DNA from: Andeanibacterium sp036384795
GTDB lineage: Bacteria > Pseudomonadota > Alphaproteobacteria > Sphingomonadales > Sphingomonadaceae
Length of the DNA: 64,000 nucleotides
Direction of reading: 5' to 3'
Assembly (NCBI GenBank): GCA_036384795.1
Contig: DASVLP010000037.1
Coordinates: 182,150-246,149 of the forward strand
Shown: positions 45,670 through 53,834 of the stretch, piece by piece
How the letters are laid out: each line of letters starts with the position of its first letter
How positions within the stretch are numbered: the stretch's first letter is position 1
Notes under the pieces: generated by a model
Database searches by the model: none
What the model saw: the letters and a program-made list of their open reading frames with translations, nothing else
Told to the model about the DNA's origin: nothing
Program-made: the position numbers and the translations under genes

Positions 45670-46767
45670 TCACTTGCCCCGGCCGTCGGTGTAGACGGTG
45701 ACGCTGGTGGTGAGGCCGGCGATCAAGGGGCGGGGCGGCTTCGAATCGATCGCGATCCTGACCGGCACCCGCTGGGTGACCTTCACCCAGTTGCCGGTGG
45801 CGTTCTGCGCCGGAAGCACGGAGAACTCCGAACCCGTGCCGGCCCCGATCGAGGCGACGTGGCCCTTGAGCTTCATGTCCGGATACGCGTCGAACTCGAC
45901 CAGCGCCGGCTGCCCGACCCGCATCTGCGCGAGCTGGGTCTCCTTGAAGTTGGCTTCGACATACGTGCCTTGCTTGGCGACGAGCGTCAGCACCGGCAGG
46001 TTCTGGACAATCTGCTGCCCGGGCAAGAGGTTGTCGGCGCCGGCGACCTGCCCGGCCATCGGCGCATAGACCGCGGTGCGCTTGAGGTTGAGCTGCGCGG
46101 CTTCGGCCTGTGCCTCGGCGGCTGCGACTTGCGGGTTCTCGCCCGGCACCGCGGCCCCGTGCGCGAGCTTTGCCCTGGCCTGGGTCTGGTTCGCCTGGGC
46201 GATGCGCAGCGCTTCGCGCGCCTGCGAAACCGCGTGCTGAGCGGCATCGTAATCGGCCTTGGTGGTGAAGCCCTGCTTCCACAATTGCTGTTCGCGCTCG
46301 AACTTGCTCTGGGCGAAGCCGATGTCCTCGCGGGCGGCGGCGATGTCGGCGCCGGTCAGCGCGGTGTCGTTCGACAGCGCGGTGACATTCGCCTGGGCAG
46401 TGGCGATCGCCGCGCGGGCTTGGTCGAGCTGGATCTGGAACGGCTGGGGATCGATCTTGAACAGCAATTGGCCGGCGTTGACCATCTGCCCGTTCTTGAC
46501 GAACGCTTGCAGCACTTTGCCGCCGACTTCAGCGGTGACCGAGACTTTGTCCTGCTTCACATAGGCGTCGTCGGTCGCGACTTTGCCTTGCAGGCCGTGC
46601 CAATAGAGCAGCCCGCCGATCAGGATCGCCAGCGGCACCACCGCCATCAGCGCGAGGCGTCCCCAGCGGCGCGGCGCGCGCGCCTCGGCGGGCTCGATCG
46701 CTTCGGGCTCCCCCGGCTCGCGGACGGTGGCGGGCCGCTCGGAAATCTGGGGGTCGGCGTCAGCCAT
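45670..46767 (-). CDS. emrA: HlyD/EmrA-family membrane fusion protein
   Basis: This 365-residue adaptor has one membrane helix (about 36-54), a lipoyl/barrel-sandwich domain and a long coiled-coil hairpin (VTALSNDTALTGADIAAAREDIGFAQSKF region). It bridges EmrB to an outer-membrane channel. The start overlaps the marR stop by 8 bases, and emrB follows after 7 bases. Confidence 0.92.
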   Translation of the reverse strand: MADADPQISERPATVREPGEPEAIEPAEARAPRRWGRLALMAVVPLAILIGGLLYWHGLQGKVATDDAYVKQDKVSVTAEVGGKVLQAFVKNGQMVNAGQLLFKIDPQPFQIQLDQARAAIATAQANVTALSNDTALTGADIAAAREDIGFAQSKFEREQQLWKQGFTTKADYDAAQHAVSQAREALRIAQANQTQARAKLAHGAAVPGENPQVAAAEAQAEAAQLNLKRTAVYAPMAGQVAGADNLLPGQQIVQNLPVLTLVAKQGTYVEANFKETQLAQMRVGQPALVEFDAYPDMKLKGHVASIGAGTGSEFSVLPAQNATGNWVKVTQRVPVRIAIDSKPPRPLIAGLTTSVTVYTDGRGK

Positions 46768-47203
46768 TGGCCGCCTTCGTCATTTCGCGCCTTGCGGCAA
46801 GATTGGAGCCGATCGCCTTGAGCAAGCGCTCGAGTTCGGCTTGTTCGGTGCGGGACAACCCGTCGAGCATTTCCTCAACGAGCGAATCCACCCGCTGTTG
46901 CAGTTTTTCCATCGTTTGTCTGCTCTTCGCGGTCAGGTGAAGGCGCCACGCGCGCCGGTCGGCGGGATCGCGGCGCCGTTCGATCAGGCCGCCTTCCTCG
47001 AGCCGGTCGACCATCCGGCACAACGTGATCGGTTCGACCTCCAATCGCTCGGCATAGAAGGACTGGTTCTCGCCCGCGAAGCGATTGAGCAGCAACAGGA
47101 GCCGCGCCTGGGGTCCGGTCACGCCGATCTCGCGAACCTGCCGGTCGAACGCCCAGCGCGCGAGCCGCGAGTTGTCGGCCAGGAGGAAACCGATGTGCAT
47201 CAT
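46760..47203 (-). CDS. MarR-family transcriptional regulator
   Basis: This 147-residue winged-helix repressor has recognition region ERLEVEPITLCRMVDRLEEGG and a wing RRRDPADRRAWRLHLT (DxRxxR pattern). It probably represses its own operon and emrAB, released by drugs, as in E. coli EmrR/MprA. Two adjacent ATG codons (47203 and 47200) are possible starts. An AT-rich imperfect palindrome lies just upstream. Confidence 0.9.
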   Translation of the reverse strand: MMHIGFLLADNSRLARWAFDRQVREIGVTGPQARLLLLLNRFAGENQSFYAERLEVEPITLCRMVDRLEEGGLIERRRDPADRRAWRLHLTAKSRQTMEKLQQRVDSLVEEMLDGLSRTEQAELERLLKAIGSNLAARREMTKAANG

Positions 47204-47209
47204 GCCCGC

Positions 47210-47240
47210 ATATAATAAGGGGGCTTAATAAAACAATATC
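47210..47240 (-). promoter_or_regulatory. promoter/operator region of marR-emrAB
   Basis: This is an AT-rich island in GC-rich DNA with a TATATG -10-like box and an upstream TTGTTT -35-like box on the minus strand, plus an imperfect palindrome (TAAG-GGGG-CTTA core at 47215-47226) suited to a MarR dimer. Confidence 0.4.
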
Positions 47241-47301
47241 CCTCTGCGCCTTGCAGATAGCCGGCGCTTTGTTCGATATGGTCGGCGAAGGAGACCCGCG
47301 G

Positions 47302-47748
47302 ATGCCAAAACGAGCCATGAGCGGCGGCTGCCAGTGCGGGAAAGTGCGCTACACCGCGCAAGTCGACCCCGAAGAAGCGTATTTGTGCCACTGCCGGATG
47401 TGCCAGCGCGCAACCGGCGGAGTCGCCGCGGCTTTCGTCGGCCTTTCCCGCGCGGATTGTGCGTGGGCAAGCGAGCCCGACTGGTACGCGAGCTCGCCGA
47501 TCGCCCAGCGGCCGTTCTGCTCCAATTGCGGCACCCCACTCGGCTTCCGGTACCTCGAAGGCGAAACCATGGACCTCACCGTCGGCAGTTTCGACGATCC
47601 CTACGTCTTCGCGCCGCATTGGCATTTCGGCGCGGAGACGATCCATGAGGATTGGCTCGACACCAGCGAGCTGCCGCGCAAGAACGCCGCGGACTATCCG
47701 GTGCTGGTCGAAAAGTGGCTCGCGGCTACCGGCAAGATGCCCGAGTGA
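47302..47748 (+). CDS. GFA-family zinc protein
   Basis: This 148-residue protein is of the Gfa (glutathione-dependent formaldehyde-activating-like, DUF636) family. The Cys set characteristic of the two zinc sites is complete: GCQCG (Cys10, 12), CHCRMC (Cys29, 31, 34) and FCSNCG (Cys73, 76). The actual substrate is usually unknown; formaldehyde adducts of glutathione are a suggestion only. ATG at 47302 has AAGGAG 8 bases upstream. It diverges from marR and overlaps the hydrolase gene by four bases. Confidence 0.85.
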   Translation: MPKRAMSGGCQCGKVRYTAQVDPEEAYLCHCRMCQRATGGVAAAFVGLSRADCAWASEPDWYASSPIAQRPFCSNCGTPLGFRYLEGETMDLTVGSFDDPYVFAPHWHFGAETIHEDWLDTSELPRKNAADYPVLVEKWLAATGKMPE

Positions 47749-48500
47749 GCGAGCCGGCTACCGAATTCGTCCCGTCGTTCGATGGCGAGCGGCTGGCCGT
47801 GCACCGGCTAGGCGCGGGCAGGCCGGTGCTGCTGCTCCACGGGCTGTTCTCGAGCGCGCAGATGAACTGGATCCGTTTCGGCCATGCGCAGGCGCTCGCC
47901 GATGCGGGCTTCGAGGCGATCATGCCGGACTTGCGCGCCCACGGCGAAAGCGCGGCGCCGCATGATCCGGCGGGTTATCCACGCGGTGTACTGGTGCGCG
48001 ATGTCGAGGCCCTGGTTGCGGCCTTTGGCTTTGTCGAGTTCGATCTGGTCGGCTTCTCGCTCGGCGCGCGCACCGCGGCGGCGGCGGCGATCGCGGGCCT
48101 GGCTCCGCGTCGGCTGGTGCTTGCCGGAATGGGACTCGAAGGACTCGCCGGTGGCGGGGAACGCCCGAATTTCTTCGTCGACGCGATCGATCGGTTCGAT
48201 GAAGTCCGGCCCGGCGATCCGGCGTACATGGCGGTCCAGTTCATGAAGACGATGAAGACCGACCGGGTAGCGACGCGGTTGCTGCTGCAAGCGGTCAAGA
48301 CCGTCGATGCGGACGAGCTGCCCCGCATCGCAATGCCCACGCTGGTGCTGTGCGGCGAGCAGGACCGCGACAGCGGCTCGCCCGAGGCGCTGGTCGAGGC
48401 GCTGCCCGATGCGCGGCTTGAATTCGTACCCGGCACGCATATGAGCTCGGTCACCCAGCCGGAACTGGGGCGGGCGATCGTGCGGTTTCTGGAGGGATAA
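47745..48500 (+). CDS. alpha/beta hydrolase
   Basis: This 251-residue alpha/beta-hydrolase-fold protein has oxyanion motif LLHGLFSS, nucleophile elbow GFSLG (Ser105), acid in LCGEQDRDSG and a catalytic His in VPGTHMSSV. The reaction is unknown (esterase or similar). A GTG start at 47745 overlaps the GFA stop (GTGA), so the two are coupled. A hairpin terminator follows its stop. Confidence 0.88.
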   Translation: MSEPATEFVPSFDGERLAVHRLGAGRPVLLLHGLFSSAQMNWIRFGHAQALADAGFEAIMPDLRAHGESAAPHDPAGYPRGVLVRDVEALVAAFGFVEFDLVGFSLGARTAAAAAIAGLAPRRLVLAGMGLEGLAGGGERPNFFVDAIDRFDEVRPGDPAYMAVQFMKTMKTDRVATRLLLQAVKTVDADELPRIAMPTLVLCGEQDRDSGSPEALVEALPDARLEFVPGTHMSSVTQPELGRAIVRFLEG

Positions 48501-48502
48501 AA

Positions 48503-48530
48503 CCCTCTCCCTCCGAGGGAGAGGGCTTTT
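48503..48530. terminator. bidirectional hairpin terminator
   Basis: A 9-bp stem CCCTCTCCC/GGGAGAGGG with a TCCGA loop, flanked by AAAA on the left and CTTTT on the right, between the converging hydrolase and rplI genes. Confidence 0.85.
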
Positions 48531-48537
48531 CCGAACC

Positions 48538-49146
48538 TTATTCCTCGCCGGCTTCGGCGGGGGTTTCGAGCATGTCGGCCGGAATTTCGCCCGGCTCGAG
48601 CGTCGGGTCCTTGGCTTCGGTGAAGCCTTCGCCCTCGGCGCGGTCTTCCTCGAACATCGCCGCCATCACGTCGACGCCCTGGCTCTGCAGCTCGGCCTCG
48701 TCGTCCGAACGGGCGACGTTGGCCTTCACGATCACGTGCACCTCGGGGTGCAGCGAGACGCGGACGTTGAACATGCCGATGGTCTTGATCGGATGTTCGA
48801 GCACGACTTGCGACTTCGAGATCTTGTGGCCCTTTTCCTCCAGCGCGGCGACAATGTCGCGCACGCTGACCGAGCCGTAGAGCTGGCCCGAGTTCGACGC
48901 CGAACGGATCAGCACCAGCTCGGTGCCGTCGACCTTCTCGCCGGCCTTCTCGGCCTCGCCGCGACGCTCGGCGTTTTCCTTTTCCAACCGCTCGCGGTTG
49001 GCTTCGAACACCTTGCGGTTGGCATCGTTGGCGCGCAGCGCCTTCTTCTTCGGCAACAGGAAGTTGCGGGCATAGCCGTCGCGCACGTTGACGACGTCGC
49101 CGATCGTGCCGAGGCTCTCGATCCTTTCGAGCAGGATGATCTGCAT
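48538..49146 (-). CDS. rplI: 50S ribosomal protein L9 with acidic C-terminal extension
   Basis: This 202-residue protein has the L9 N-domain (MQIILLERIESLGTIGDVVNVRDGYARNFLLPKKKA), a linking helix (RERLEKENAERRGEAE) and a C-domain. It exceeds the usual about 150 residues by an acidic tail (EEDRAEGEGFTEAKDPTLE...). It is the third gene of rpsF-rpsR-rplI, ending at a shared terminator. Confidence 0.96.
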   Translation of the reverse strand: MQIILLERIESLGTIGDVVNVRDGYARNFLLPKKKALRANDANRKVFEANRERLEKENAERRGEAEKAGEKVDGTELVLIRSASNSGQLYGSVSVRDIVAALEEKGHKISKSQVVLEHPIKTIGMFNVRVSLHPEVHVIVKANVARSDDEAELQSQGVDVMAAMFEEDRAEGEGFTEAKDPTLEPGEIPADMLETPAEAGEE

Positions 49147-49159
49147 GGGTCGGCCCTCC

Positions 49160-49384
49160 TTACTTCACGATGTAGGGCAGCAGGCCGATCTGCCGGGCGC
49201 GCTTGATCGCCTGGCTGAGCTCGCGCTGCTTTTTCGCGGATACCGCGGTGATGCGGCTGGGGACGATCTTGCCCCGCTCGGACATGAAGCCCTGCAGCAG
49301 GCGCACATCCTTGTAATCGATCTTCGGCGCATTCTTGCCCGAGAACGGGCAGCTCTTGCGGCGGCGGAAGAACGGACGGGCCAT
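49160..49384 (-). CDS. rpsR: 30S ribosomal protein S18
   Basis: This 74-residue small-subunit protein pairs with S6. It has the family sequence (RRKSCPFSGKNAPKIDYKDVRLL; SRITAVSAKKQRELSQAIKRAR). Its ATG overlaps the rpsF stop by one base. Confidence 0.97.
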   Translation of the reverse strand: MARPFFRRRKSCPFSGKNAPKIDYKDVRLLQGFMSERGKIVPSRITAVSAKKQRELSQAIKRARQIGLLPYIVK

Positions 49385-49746
49385 TATTCGTCTCCCCTTT
49401 CGCTACGCTTGCGGCGCTCGCGTTCGTTCTTGCGCATCATCGCCGACGGGCCTTCCTCAAGCTCGTCGACCCGCACCGTCAGGTAGCGGATGATGTCTTC
49501 GTTGATCCGGTTCTGCCGCTCAAGCTCGGCGACGACGTCGCCCGGAGCGTCGATGTTGAGGAGCACGAAGTGCGCCTTGCGGTTGCGATCGATCTTGTAG
49601 GCGAGATTCTTGAGGCCCCAGGTCTCGGTCTTGGTGACCTTGCCCTTGCCGTTCTCGACGATTTCGGTGGCGGCGGCGGCCAATGCGTCGACCTGAGCCT
49701 GGCTCAGATCCTGGCGCGCCAGAAAGACATGCTCGTAATACGGCAT
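49384..49746 (-). CDS. rpsF: 30S ribosomal protein S6
   Basis: This 120-residue S6 has MPYYEHVFLARQDLSQAQV at the start, the central TWGLKNLAYKI segment and a charged Lys/Arg tail (KNERERRKRSERGDE). ATG at 49746 is chosen, with AAAGGACA upstream; the longer ORF extends into the leader. It heads the rpsF-rpsR-rplI operon. Confidence 0.96.
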   Translation of the reverse strand: MPYYEHVFLARQDLSQAQVDALAAAATEIVENGKGKVTKTETWGLKNLAYKIDRNRKAHFVLLNIDAPGDVVAELERQNRINEDIIRYLTVRVDELEEGPSAMMRKNERERRKRSERGDE

Positions 49747-49863
49747 GCGTGGCTGTCCTTTCACTTCGTGCCGATCGCTGGCTGATCCGCGCCGTCGCGG
49801 GGCCCCTCCGGCTTTCTTCGCTCCCCGCGGCCGGCGTTGTACTCGGACCGCCCGGGAGCGGCG

Positions 49864-49891
49864 CACATACAGCTTTTCCGCGCGATTGCAA
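49864..49891 (-). promoter_or_regulatory. candidate promoter of rpsF-rpsR-rplI
   Basis: On the minus strand TTGCAA (49891-49886), a 16-base spacer, then TATGTG (49869-49864). The mRNA leader would be about 110 bases and contains a GCGGGG/CCCCGC pairing that could carry S6:S18 feedback control; that is inference. Confidence 0.4.
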
Positions 49892-49918
49892 GGGAAGGGC
49901 GGGGCTTGCCCTTCATGC

Positions 49919-49952
49919 ACCGCCTTTTGCCGCGTATCGTCGGCAAGGCGGT
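49919..49952. other. long hairpin of unknown role
   Basis: A 12-bp stem (ACCGCCTT..GCCG with CGGCAAGGCGGT, two-base T bulge) around loop CGTATCGT, next to a smaller AAGGGC/GCCCTT hairpin at 49895-49913. No poly-T follows, so a terminator is unlikely. Confidence 0.4.
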
Positions 49953-50033
49953 GGGGCTAAGGGGTTCGTTCGATCGGCGCGCAACCCTAAGGAATCCGAG
50001 CGTTTGGGTGAGAGCAAAAAAATCGTTTCATGT

Positions 50034-50058
50034 GGAACCGATCGGGCCATTCTGCGTT
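50034..50058 (+). promoter_or_regulatory. EcfG-type general-stress promoter
   Basis: GGAAC at 50034-50038, a 16-base spacer, CGTT at 50055-50058: exact match to the alphaproteobacterial general-stress sigma consensus. It drives the LuxR/FixJ-like gene 127 bases downstream. Confidence 0.6.
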
Positions 50059-50184
50059 GCGACGGGATGGACATAAGGGAAAACACCTATTGCGCGGAGG
50101 GGGGATCATAAGTGATCTTACTTAAGAGATTGGCCGTCTCCGCTCGAAACGGGGGCTTAACCAGAAGGGAAACCTGAGGAGAGC

Positions 50185-50832
50185 ATGATGGCGACGGCAA
50201 GATCACATGTTCATGTTATCGATCCTGATTTCCGCCGGCGAGCGAGCATCTCGCGCGAACTGATCCGCCTGGATCTTCACCCCGAGATTTACGAAAGCGT
50301 GTTCGAGTTCGGGAATCAGGTGCCGAAATCCGGCATGATCCTCGCCTCAGACGACTCCGCCCAAAGCGGCCTTCCCGATCTCATCGAGATGCTCGACGCC
50401 AACGGGCGCCGGCTGCCGGTGGCGATGTATTCGAACGAGCCTTCGCCCGAGAAGATCGTCCAGGCGATGCTGAATGGCGCATTGGACTATCTCCAGTGGC
50501 CGTTTCAGCCCGAATTGCTCCACACCGCGGTCGAACGCCTGCACGCGGAGGGCAAGCGGCGCGCGGAGCAGGACCGGCGCCGAGCCCGCGCCCGAGCGCT
50601 GGTCGAGGCGCTCAGCCCGCGCGAGCTCGAAGTGCTTTCGCTGGTGGTCCTGGGCAATGCGAACAAGGAAATCGCCGAAGAATTGGGCATCAGCCCGCGC
50701 ACCGTCGAAATTCACCGCAGCAATATGATGCGCAAGCTCAATGCCCGTTCAACTTCGGACGCGGTGCGGGTGGCGCTTTATGCGGGAATTGATGAAGAGT
50801 TGAATCCTCAGGGGCAAGAGATCGCCGCCTGA
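50185..50832 (+). CDS. LuxR/FixJ-type response regulator with degenerate receiver
   Basis: This 215-residue protein has a receiver-like N-domain (HVIDPDFRRRASISREL) and a C-terminal LuxR helix-turn-helix (LSPRELEVLSLVVLG...EIAEELGISPRTVEIHRSNMMRKL, about 143-200). The position of the usual phosphoacceptor (LLDxxLPG) reads ILASDDSAQSGL, so phosphorylation is doubtful. The layout is like FixJ/NarL regulators. ATG at 50185 or 50188 follows GAGGAGAG. It is preceded by an EcfG-type promoter. Its 3' end overlaps the convergent hypothetical gene by about 95 bases. Confidence 0.86.
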   Translation: MMATARSHVHVIDPDFRRRASISRELIRLDLHPEIYESVFEFGNQVPKSGMILASDDSAQSGLPDLIEMLDANGRRLPVAMYSNEPSPEKIVQAMLNGALDYLQWPFQPELLHTAVERLHAEGKRRAEQDRRRARARALVEALSPRELEVLSLVVLGNANKEIAEELGISPRTVEIHRSNMMRKLNARSTSDAVRVALYAGIDEELNPQGQEIAA

Positions 50833-51256
50833 GCCCCACCAGGCAGGCGGCCCAGGCGCCCAGCAGCGCCGCTGTCAGGCTATCGCCGGAAATGGCCGCA
50901 GGCCGGCCCGTCTGCCCGGGCAACCAGGCTTTCGCCTCGATCACCGGCGATCCTGCGCGCAGGACGCAAGCGACCTCATAACACATCGGGGACCCGATCA
51001 GCGCCGCGGCGGCCGAAGCAAACGCGCCACATTCCAAGAATTGCTCGTACGCGCTTTCGCCGGTTTCGCACCGCACGACGCCTTTCAACGGGCCGGGCGT
51101 GAGCTGAACCAGATGGAAGGCATGGCGCAGCATGCTCGCCACATCGTTGTCATCCGATGCCACGATCCTGTTCGATAGCCGCTCGAGCGCCCGGAACCAC
51201 AATTCCGGCTCGAGCGGCTCGATGTCGTTCGAGCCTTCCGTCTGCGTCAAGTCCAC
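50738..51256 (-). CDS. hypothetical protein, convergent overlap with LuxR-type gene
   Basis: This is a 172-residue ORF starting at GTG with GAGGGG just upstream (MDLTQTEGSND). The sequence looks like a folded protein: an N-terminal helical part (ELWFRALERLSNRIVASDDNDV) and a middle with three Cys. The C-terminal about 32 residues are encoded antisense to the end of the LuxR-type gene. I recognise no family. A TTG at 51304 would add 16 residues. Coding quality supports a real gene, but the 95-base overlap lowers confidence. Confidence 0.6.
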   Translation of the reverse strand: MDLTQTEGSNDIEPLEPELWFRALERLSNRIVASDDNDVASMLRHAFHLVQLTPGPLKGVVRCETGESAYEQFLECGAFASAAAALIGSPMCYEVACVLRAGSPVIEAKAWLPGQTGRPAAISGDSLTAALLGAWAACLVGLRRRSLAPEDSTLHQFPHKAPPAPRPKLNGH

Positions 51257-51437
51257 TAACCCCTCGCAGCAAGGTGTAATCGAGTTAACTAACGCGATCC
51301 ACAACTAACTGATCGTTTGTCCCGTTTTGGAGCAATAAAATATGTTGTCGGGCGACCGGTCAGTTCGAAAACACACGGACAACGTCTACGCTTGATCCTC
51401 CGGCACGGAAGCGATCGGCGCGCGACCAAGCGTGAAG

Positions 51438-52880
51438 TTAGGGCAATGCCCGCAGCAGGTCTTGCGCAAATCCGGTCAGGGTATCGTCGCGCGCGCCCAT
51501 CACCACCACCCGGTCTCCTGGTCGGGCGATCTCGACGATCCGTTTGGCGCAAGCTTCGCGAGCGGGGACGTATTCGGCCCGAACTCCGCTTGTCTCTGCG
51601 GCTTCTTCGATCAGCCGGACGATCCGCTGGCTTCCTTCGCTGCGATCCACGGTGCCGCCGAAGTAGACCGGGTCGCAGAGGATCGCGACGTCGCCTGTTC
51701 CCAGCTCGCGAGCGAAAGTAGTGGCGAGTTCGTGCCCCATCTGCTTGAGGGGTCCGTAGCCGTGCGGCTGGAAGAACGCGATCACCCGGCCGGGGTGCGC
51801 TTTTAACGTACGCAACGTCGCGGCGACTTTCTCCGGGTTGTGGCCGAAATCGTCGATCACCGTAATGCCCGAAGAACTGGTGCCGATGAGCGAGAAACGC
51901 CGGGCGATGCCGGTAAAAGAGCCCAGCGCGGCAACCGCTTCCGCGGCCGGCATTCCCGCCGCGACCGCACCCGCGATGGCGGCCAACGCGTTCGAAAGGT
52001 TATGGCGACCCGGCATCGCGAGCCGCAGCCCGTGCGCGGCTCCGTCACCGCGGTCGATCACCCGGGCCGAAACCGCGGTCGCCGATTGGGTCACGCTGGC
52101 GGGCTCGACGGTGATCCGCGCGTCGGCGCTGTCGATCCCGAAGCCGATCACCTGCTTGCCGTGCGCGATCAGCAGCGAAGCTTCGCCATCGTCGAGATTC
52201 ACCGCGCAACGTTCCGACGCAGCAAGGAAATCCGCGAACAACACCCGCAGCTCGTCCATTCCCTTGTGATCGAGGCTGACGTTGAGCAGCACCGCCACTT
52301 GGGGGCGATACAACGCGATCGAGCCGTCGCTTTCGTCGACTTCGGAAACGAACACCTCGCCTTGCCCTACCCGCGCGCTGGCGAACGGTGCGTCGGGCGA
52401 GACGAAGTTGTTCATCACCGCCCCGTTCATGATCGTCGGATCGCGGCCCGCCTGGTGCATGATCCAGCCGAGCATCGCGGTGACCGTGCTCTTGCCGCTC
52501 GTTCCGCCCACCGCAATGCCGCAAGGGGCGAGGTTGAACAGCGTCGAGAGCAGCTCGGCCCGGCTCATCCGCCGGCAGCCGAGCGCGCGCGCACGCACCA
52601 TTTCGGGCACGGTATCCTCGACCGCCGCGGAGGCGACCAGCACCTGACTGCTGGAGGTTACGCCGCTGCCGTCCTGCGGGAACAGGCGGACACCCTGCCG
52701 TTCCAGCCAGGCGAATTTCTCCGGACTGCGGCCCTGGTCGCGGCTGCGGTCGGAGCCGGCGATCTCCGCGCCGCGGCCTTTGAGGATTAGCGCCAGCGGC
52801 AGCATGCCGGAGCCGCCGATGCCGCAGAAGAACCATGGGTGCGCAGCGAGCGCAGGAACGGGATCGGAAGCATCAACCAT
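51438..52880 (-). CDS. Mur ligase, MurC/Mpl-like
   Basis: This 480-residue ATP-dependent ligase has Mur N-domain GIGGSGMLPLA (about 20-30), ATP loop GTSGKST (126-132) and the central DESDGS and NVSLDH motifs. The usual MurC/Mpl loop is GTHGKTT, so this protein is divergent. The neighbour is an LD-carboxypeptidase, whose product tripeptide is the substrate of Mpl (UDP-MurNAc:tripeptide ligase), so I favour a recycling role over the MurC step. It diverges from that gene. The cell's main MurC (in the mra cluster) is not in this window. Confidence 0.8.
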   Translation of the reverse strand: MVDASDPVPALAAHPWFFCGIGGSGMLPLALILKGRGAEIAGSDRSRDQGRSPEKFAWLERQGVRLFPQDGSGVTSSSQVLVASAAVEDTVPEMVRARALGCRRMSRAELLSTLFNLAPCGIAVGGTSGKSTVTAMLGWIMHQAGRDPTIMNGAVMNNFVSPDAPFASARVGQGEVFVSEVDESDGSIALYRPQVAVLLNVSLDHKGMDELRVLFADFLAASERCAVNLDDGEASLLIAHGKQVIGFGIDSADARITVEPASVTQSATAVSARVIDRGDGAAHGLRLAMPGRHNLSNALAAIAGAVAAGMPAAEAVAALGSFTGIARRFSLIGTSSSGITVIDDFGHNPEKVAATLRTLKAHPGRVIAFFQPHGYGPLKQMGHELATTFARELGTGDVAILCDPVYFGGTVDRSEGSQRIVRLIEEAAETSGVRAEYVPAREACAKRIVEIARPGDRVVVMGARDDTLTGFAQDLLRALP

Positions 52881-52979
52881 CGGCGCGCCATAACCAGTTC
52901 GCTACCCTCGCGAAAGCCGCCGCTCTCGAGCGAGAGATGCAAGCTTCCGCTGGCAGGACGACATTGTATAGGAAAGGCC

Positions 52980-53810
52980 ATGCCTCGCATCGCCATCTGC
53001 GCGCCGTCAACGCCGCTGACCCGGGAGGATGCGGAACGGGTGCGCACGATCGCTGCGGAGTTTCCCTCGCTCGAACTGCAGTTCCATGAGCAGTGCTTTG
53101 CCTCCGAAGGGCATTTCGCAGGGTCGGACAAAGTGCGGCTCGCCGCCTTGCTCGAATGCGCGAACGATCCGGCCATCGATGCTGTATGGTGCGCGCGGGG
53201 CGGCTACGGCGCCAACCGCATCGCCGCCGACGCGATCTCCGGAATGGGCGGGAACGCGCGCAGCAAGGCGTTCCTCGGTTATTCCGACGCGGGCTATCTG
53301 CTGGCGGCGCTCTACAAAGCGGAGGTGGGCCGACCAATCCATGGCCCGATGCCCGTGGACATCCGCCGCGACCGCGGCGAGGAAGCGGTTCGCCGCGCGC
53401 TCGGGTTCCTCGCGGGCGATCGCTCCGGCATCGAGCCTTCGCTCGATGGCCGGCCGACCGTCGCCTTCAACCTGATGACGCTGGCGGTGATCTGCGGCAC
53501 CGGGCTGATGCCCGACCTTTCGGGCCATGTGGTGATGGTGGAGGAAGTCTCGGAGCACCTCTACGCCATAGACCGGCTATTTTTCCACGTAACCGAGCAC
53601 CTGAAGGACAAAGGCATCGCCGGGCTTCGGCTCGGCAGGGTGACCGACGTCCCCGCCAACGATCGCGAGTTCGGCGCTGAGACGGAGGAAATCGCCCAGG
53701 ACTGGTGCGGGCGGGCGCGCATCGCTTTTCTGGGCGCTGCGGACATCGGGCACGATTCCGGCAACAAGCTGGTGCCGTTCGGGGTTGTCAGCACGGCGCG
53801 GTCTTCCTAA
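52980..53810 (+). CDS. ldcA: LD-carboxypeptidase (LdcA, S66 family)
   Basis: This 276-residue cytoplasmic serine peptidase removes the terminal D-Ala from murein tetrapeptides. S66 triad segments are visible: nucleophile Ser in FLGYSDAGYL, Glu in VEEVSEHLYAIDRL, and His in GHDSGNKLVPFG. ATG at 52980 is preceded by GGAAAGG. It converts recycled tetrapeptide to tripeptide for Mpl, which suits its divergent position to the Mur ligase. Confidence 0.9.
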   Translation: MPRIAICAPSTPLTREDAERVRTIAAEFPSLELQFHEQCFASEGHFAGSDKVRLAALLECANDPAIDAVWCARGGYGANRIAADAISGMGGNARSKAFLGYSDAGYLLAALYKAEVGRPIHGPMPVDIRRDRGEEAVRRALGFLAGDRSGIEPSLDGRPTVAFNLMTLAVICGTGLMPDLSGHVVMVEEVSEHLYAIDRLFFHVTEHLKDKGIAGLRLGRVTDVPANDREFGAETEEIAQDWCGRARIAFLGAADIGHDSGNKLVPFGVVSTARSS

Positions 53811-53834
53811 CCGCCCGCGCCGAAGGAGAGGCAT

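Larger units (their letters stand above)
49747..50184. other. 438-base divergent intergenic region between rpsF and LuxR-type gene
   Basis: It holds no convincing gene. It contains the rpsF promoter and leader on the minus strand (49747-49891), two hairpins (49895-49913 and 49919-49952), and the EcfG-type promoter (50034-50058) with about 120 bases of leader for the LuxR-type gene on the plus strand. Confidence 0.6.

Noticed and set aside
44097..45701. 534-residue plus-strand ORF opposite emrB
   Set aside because: His/Asp/Arg-rich shadow; emrB has full DHA2 motifs and operon partners.
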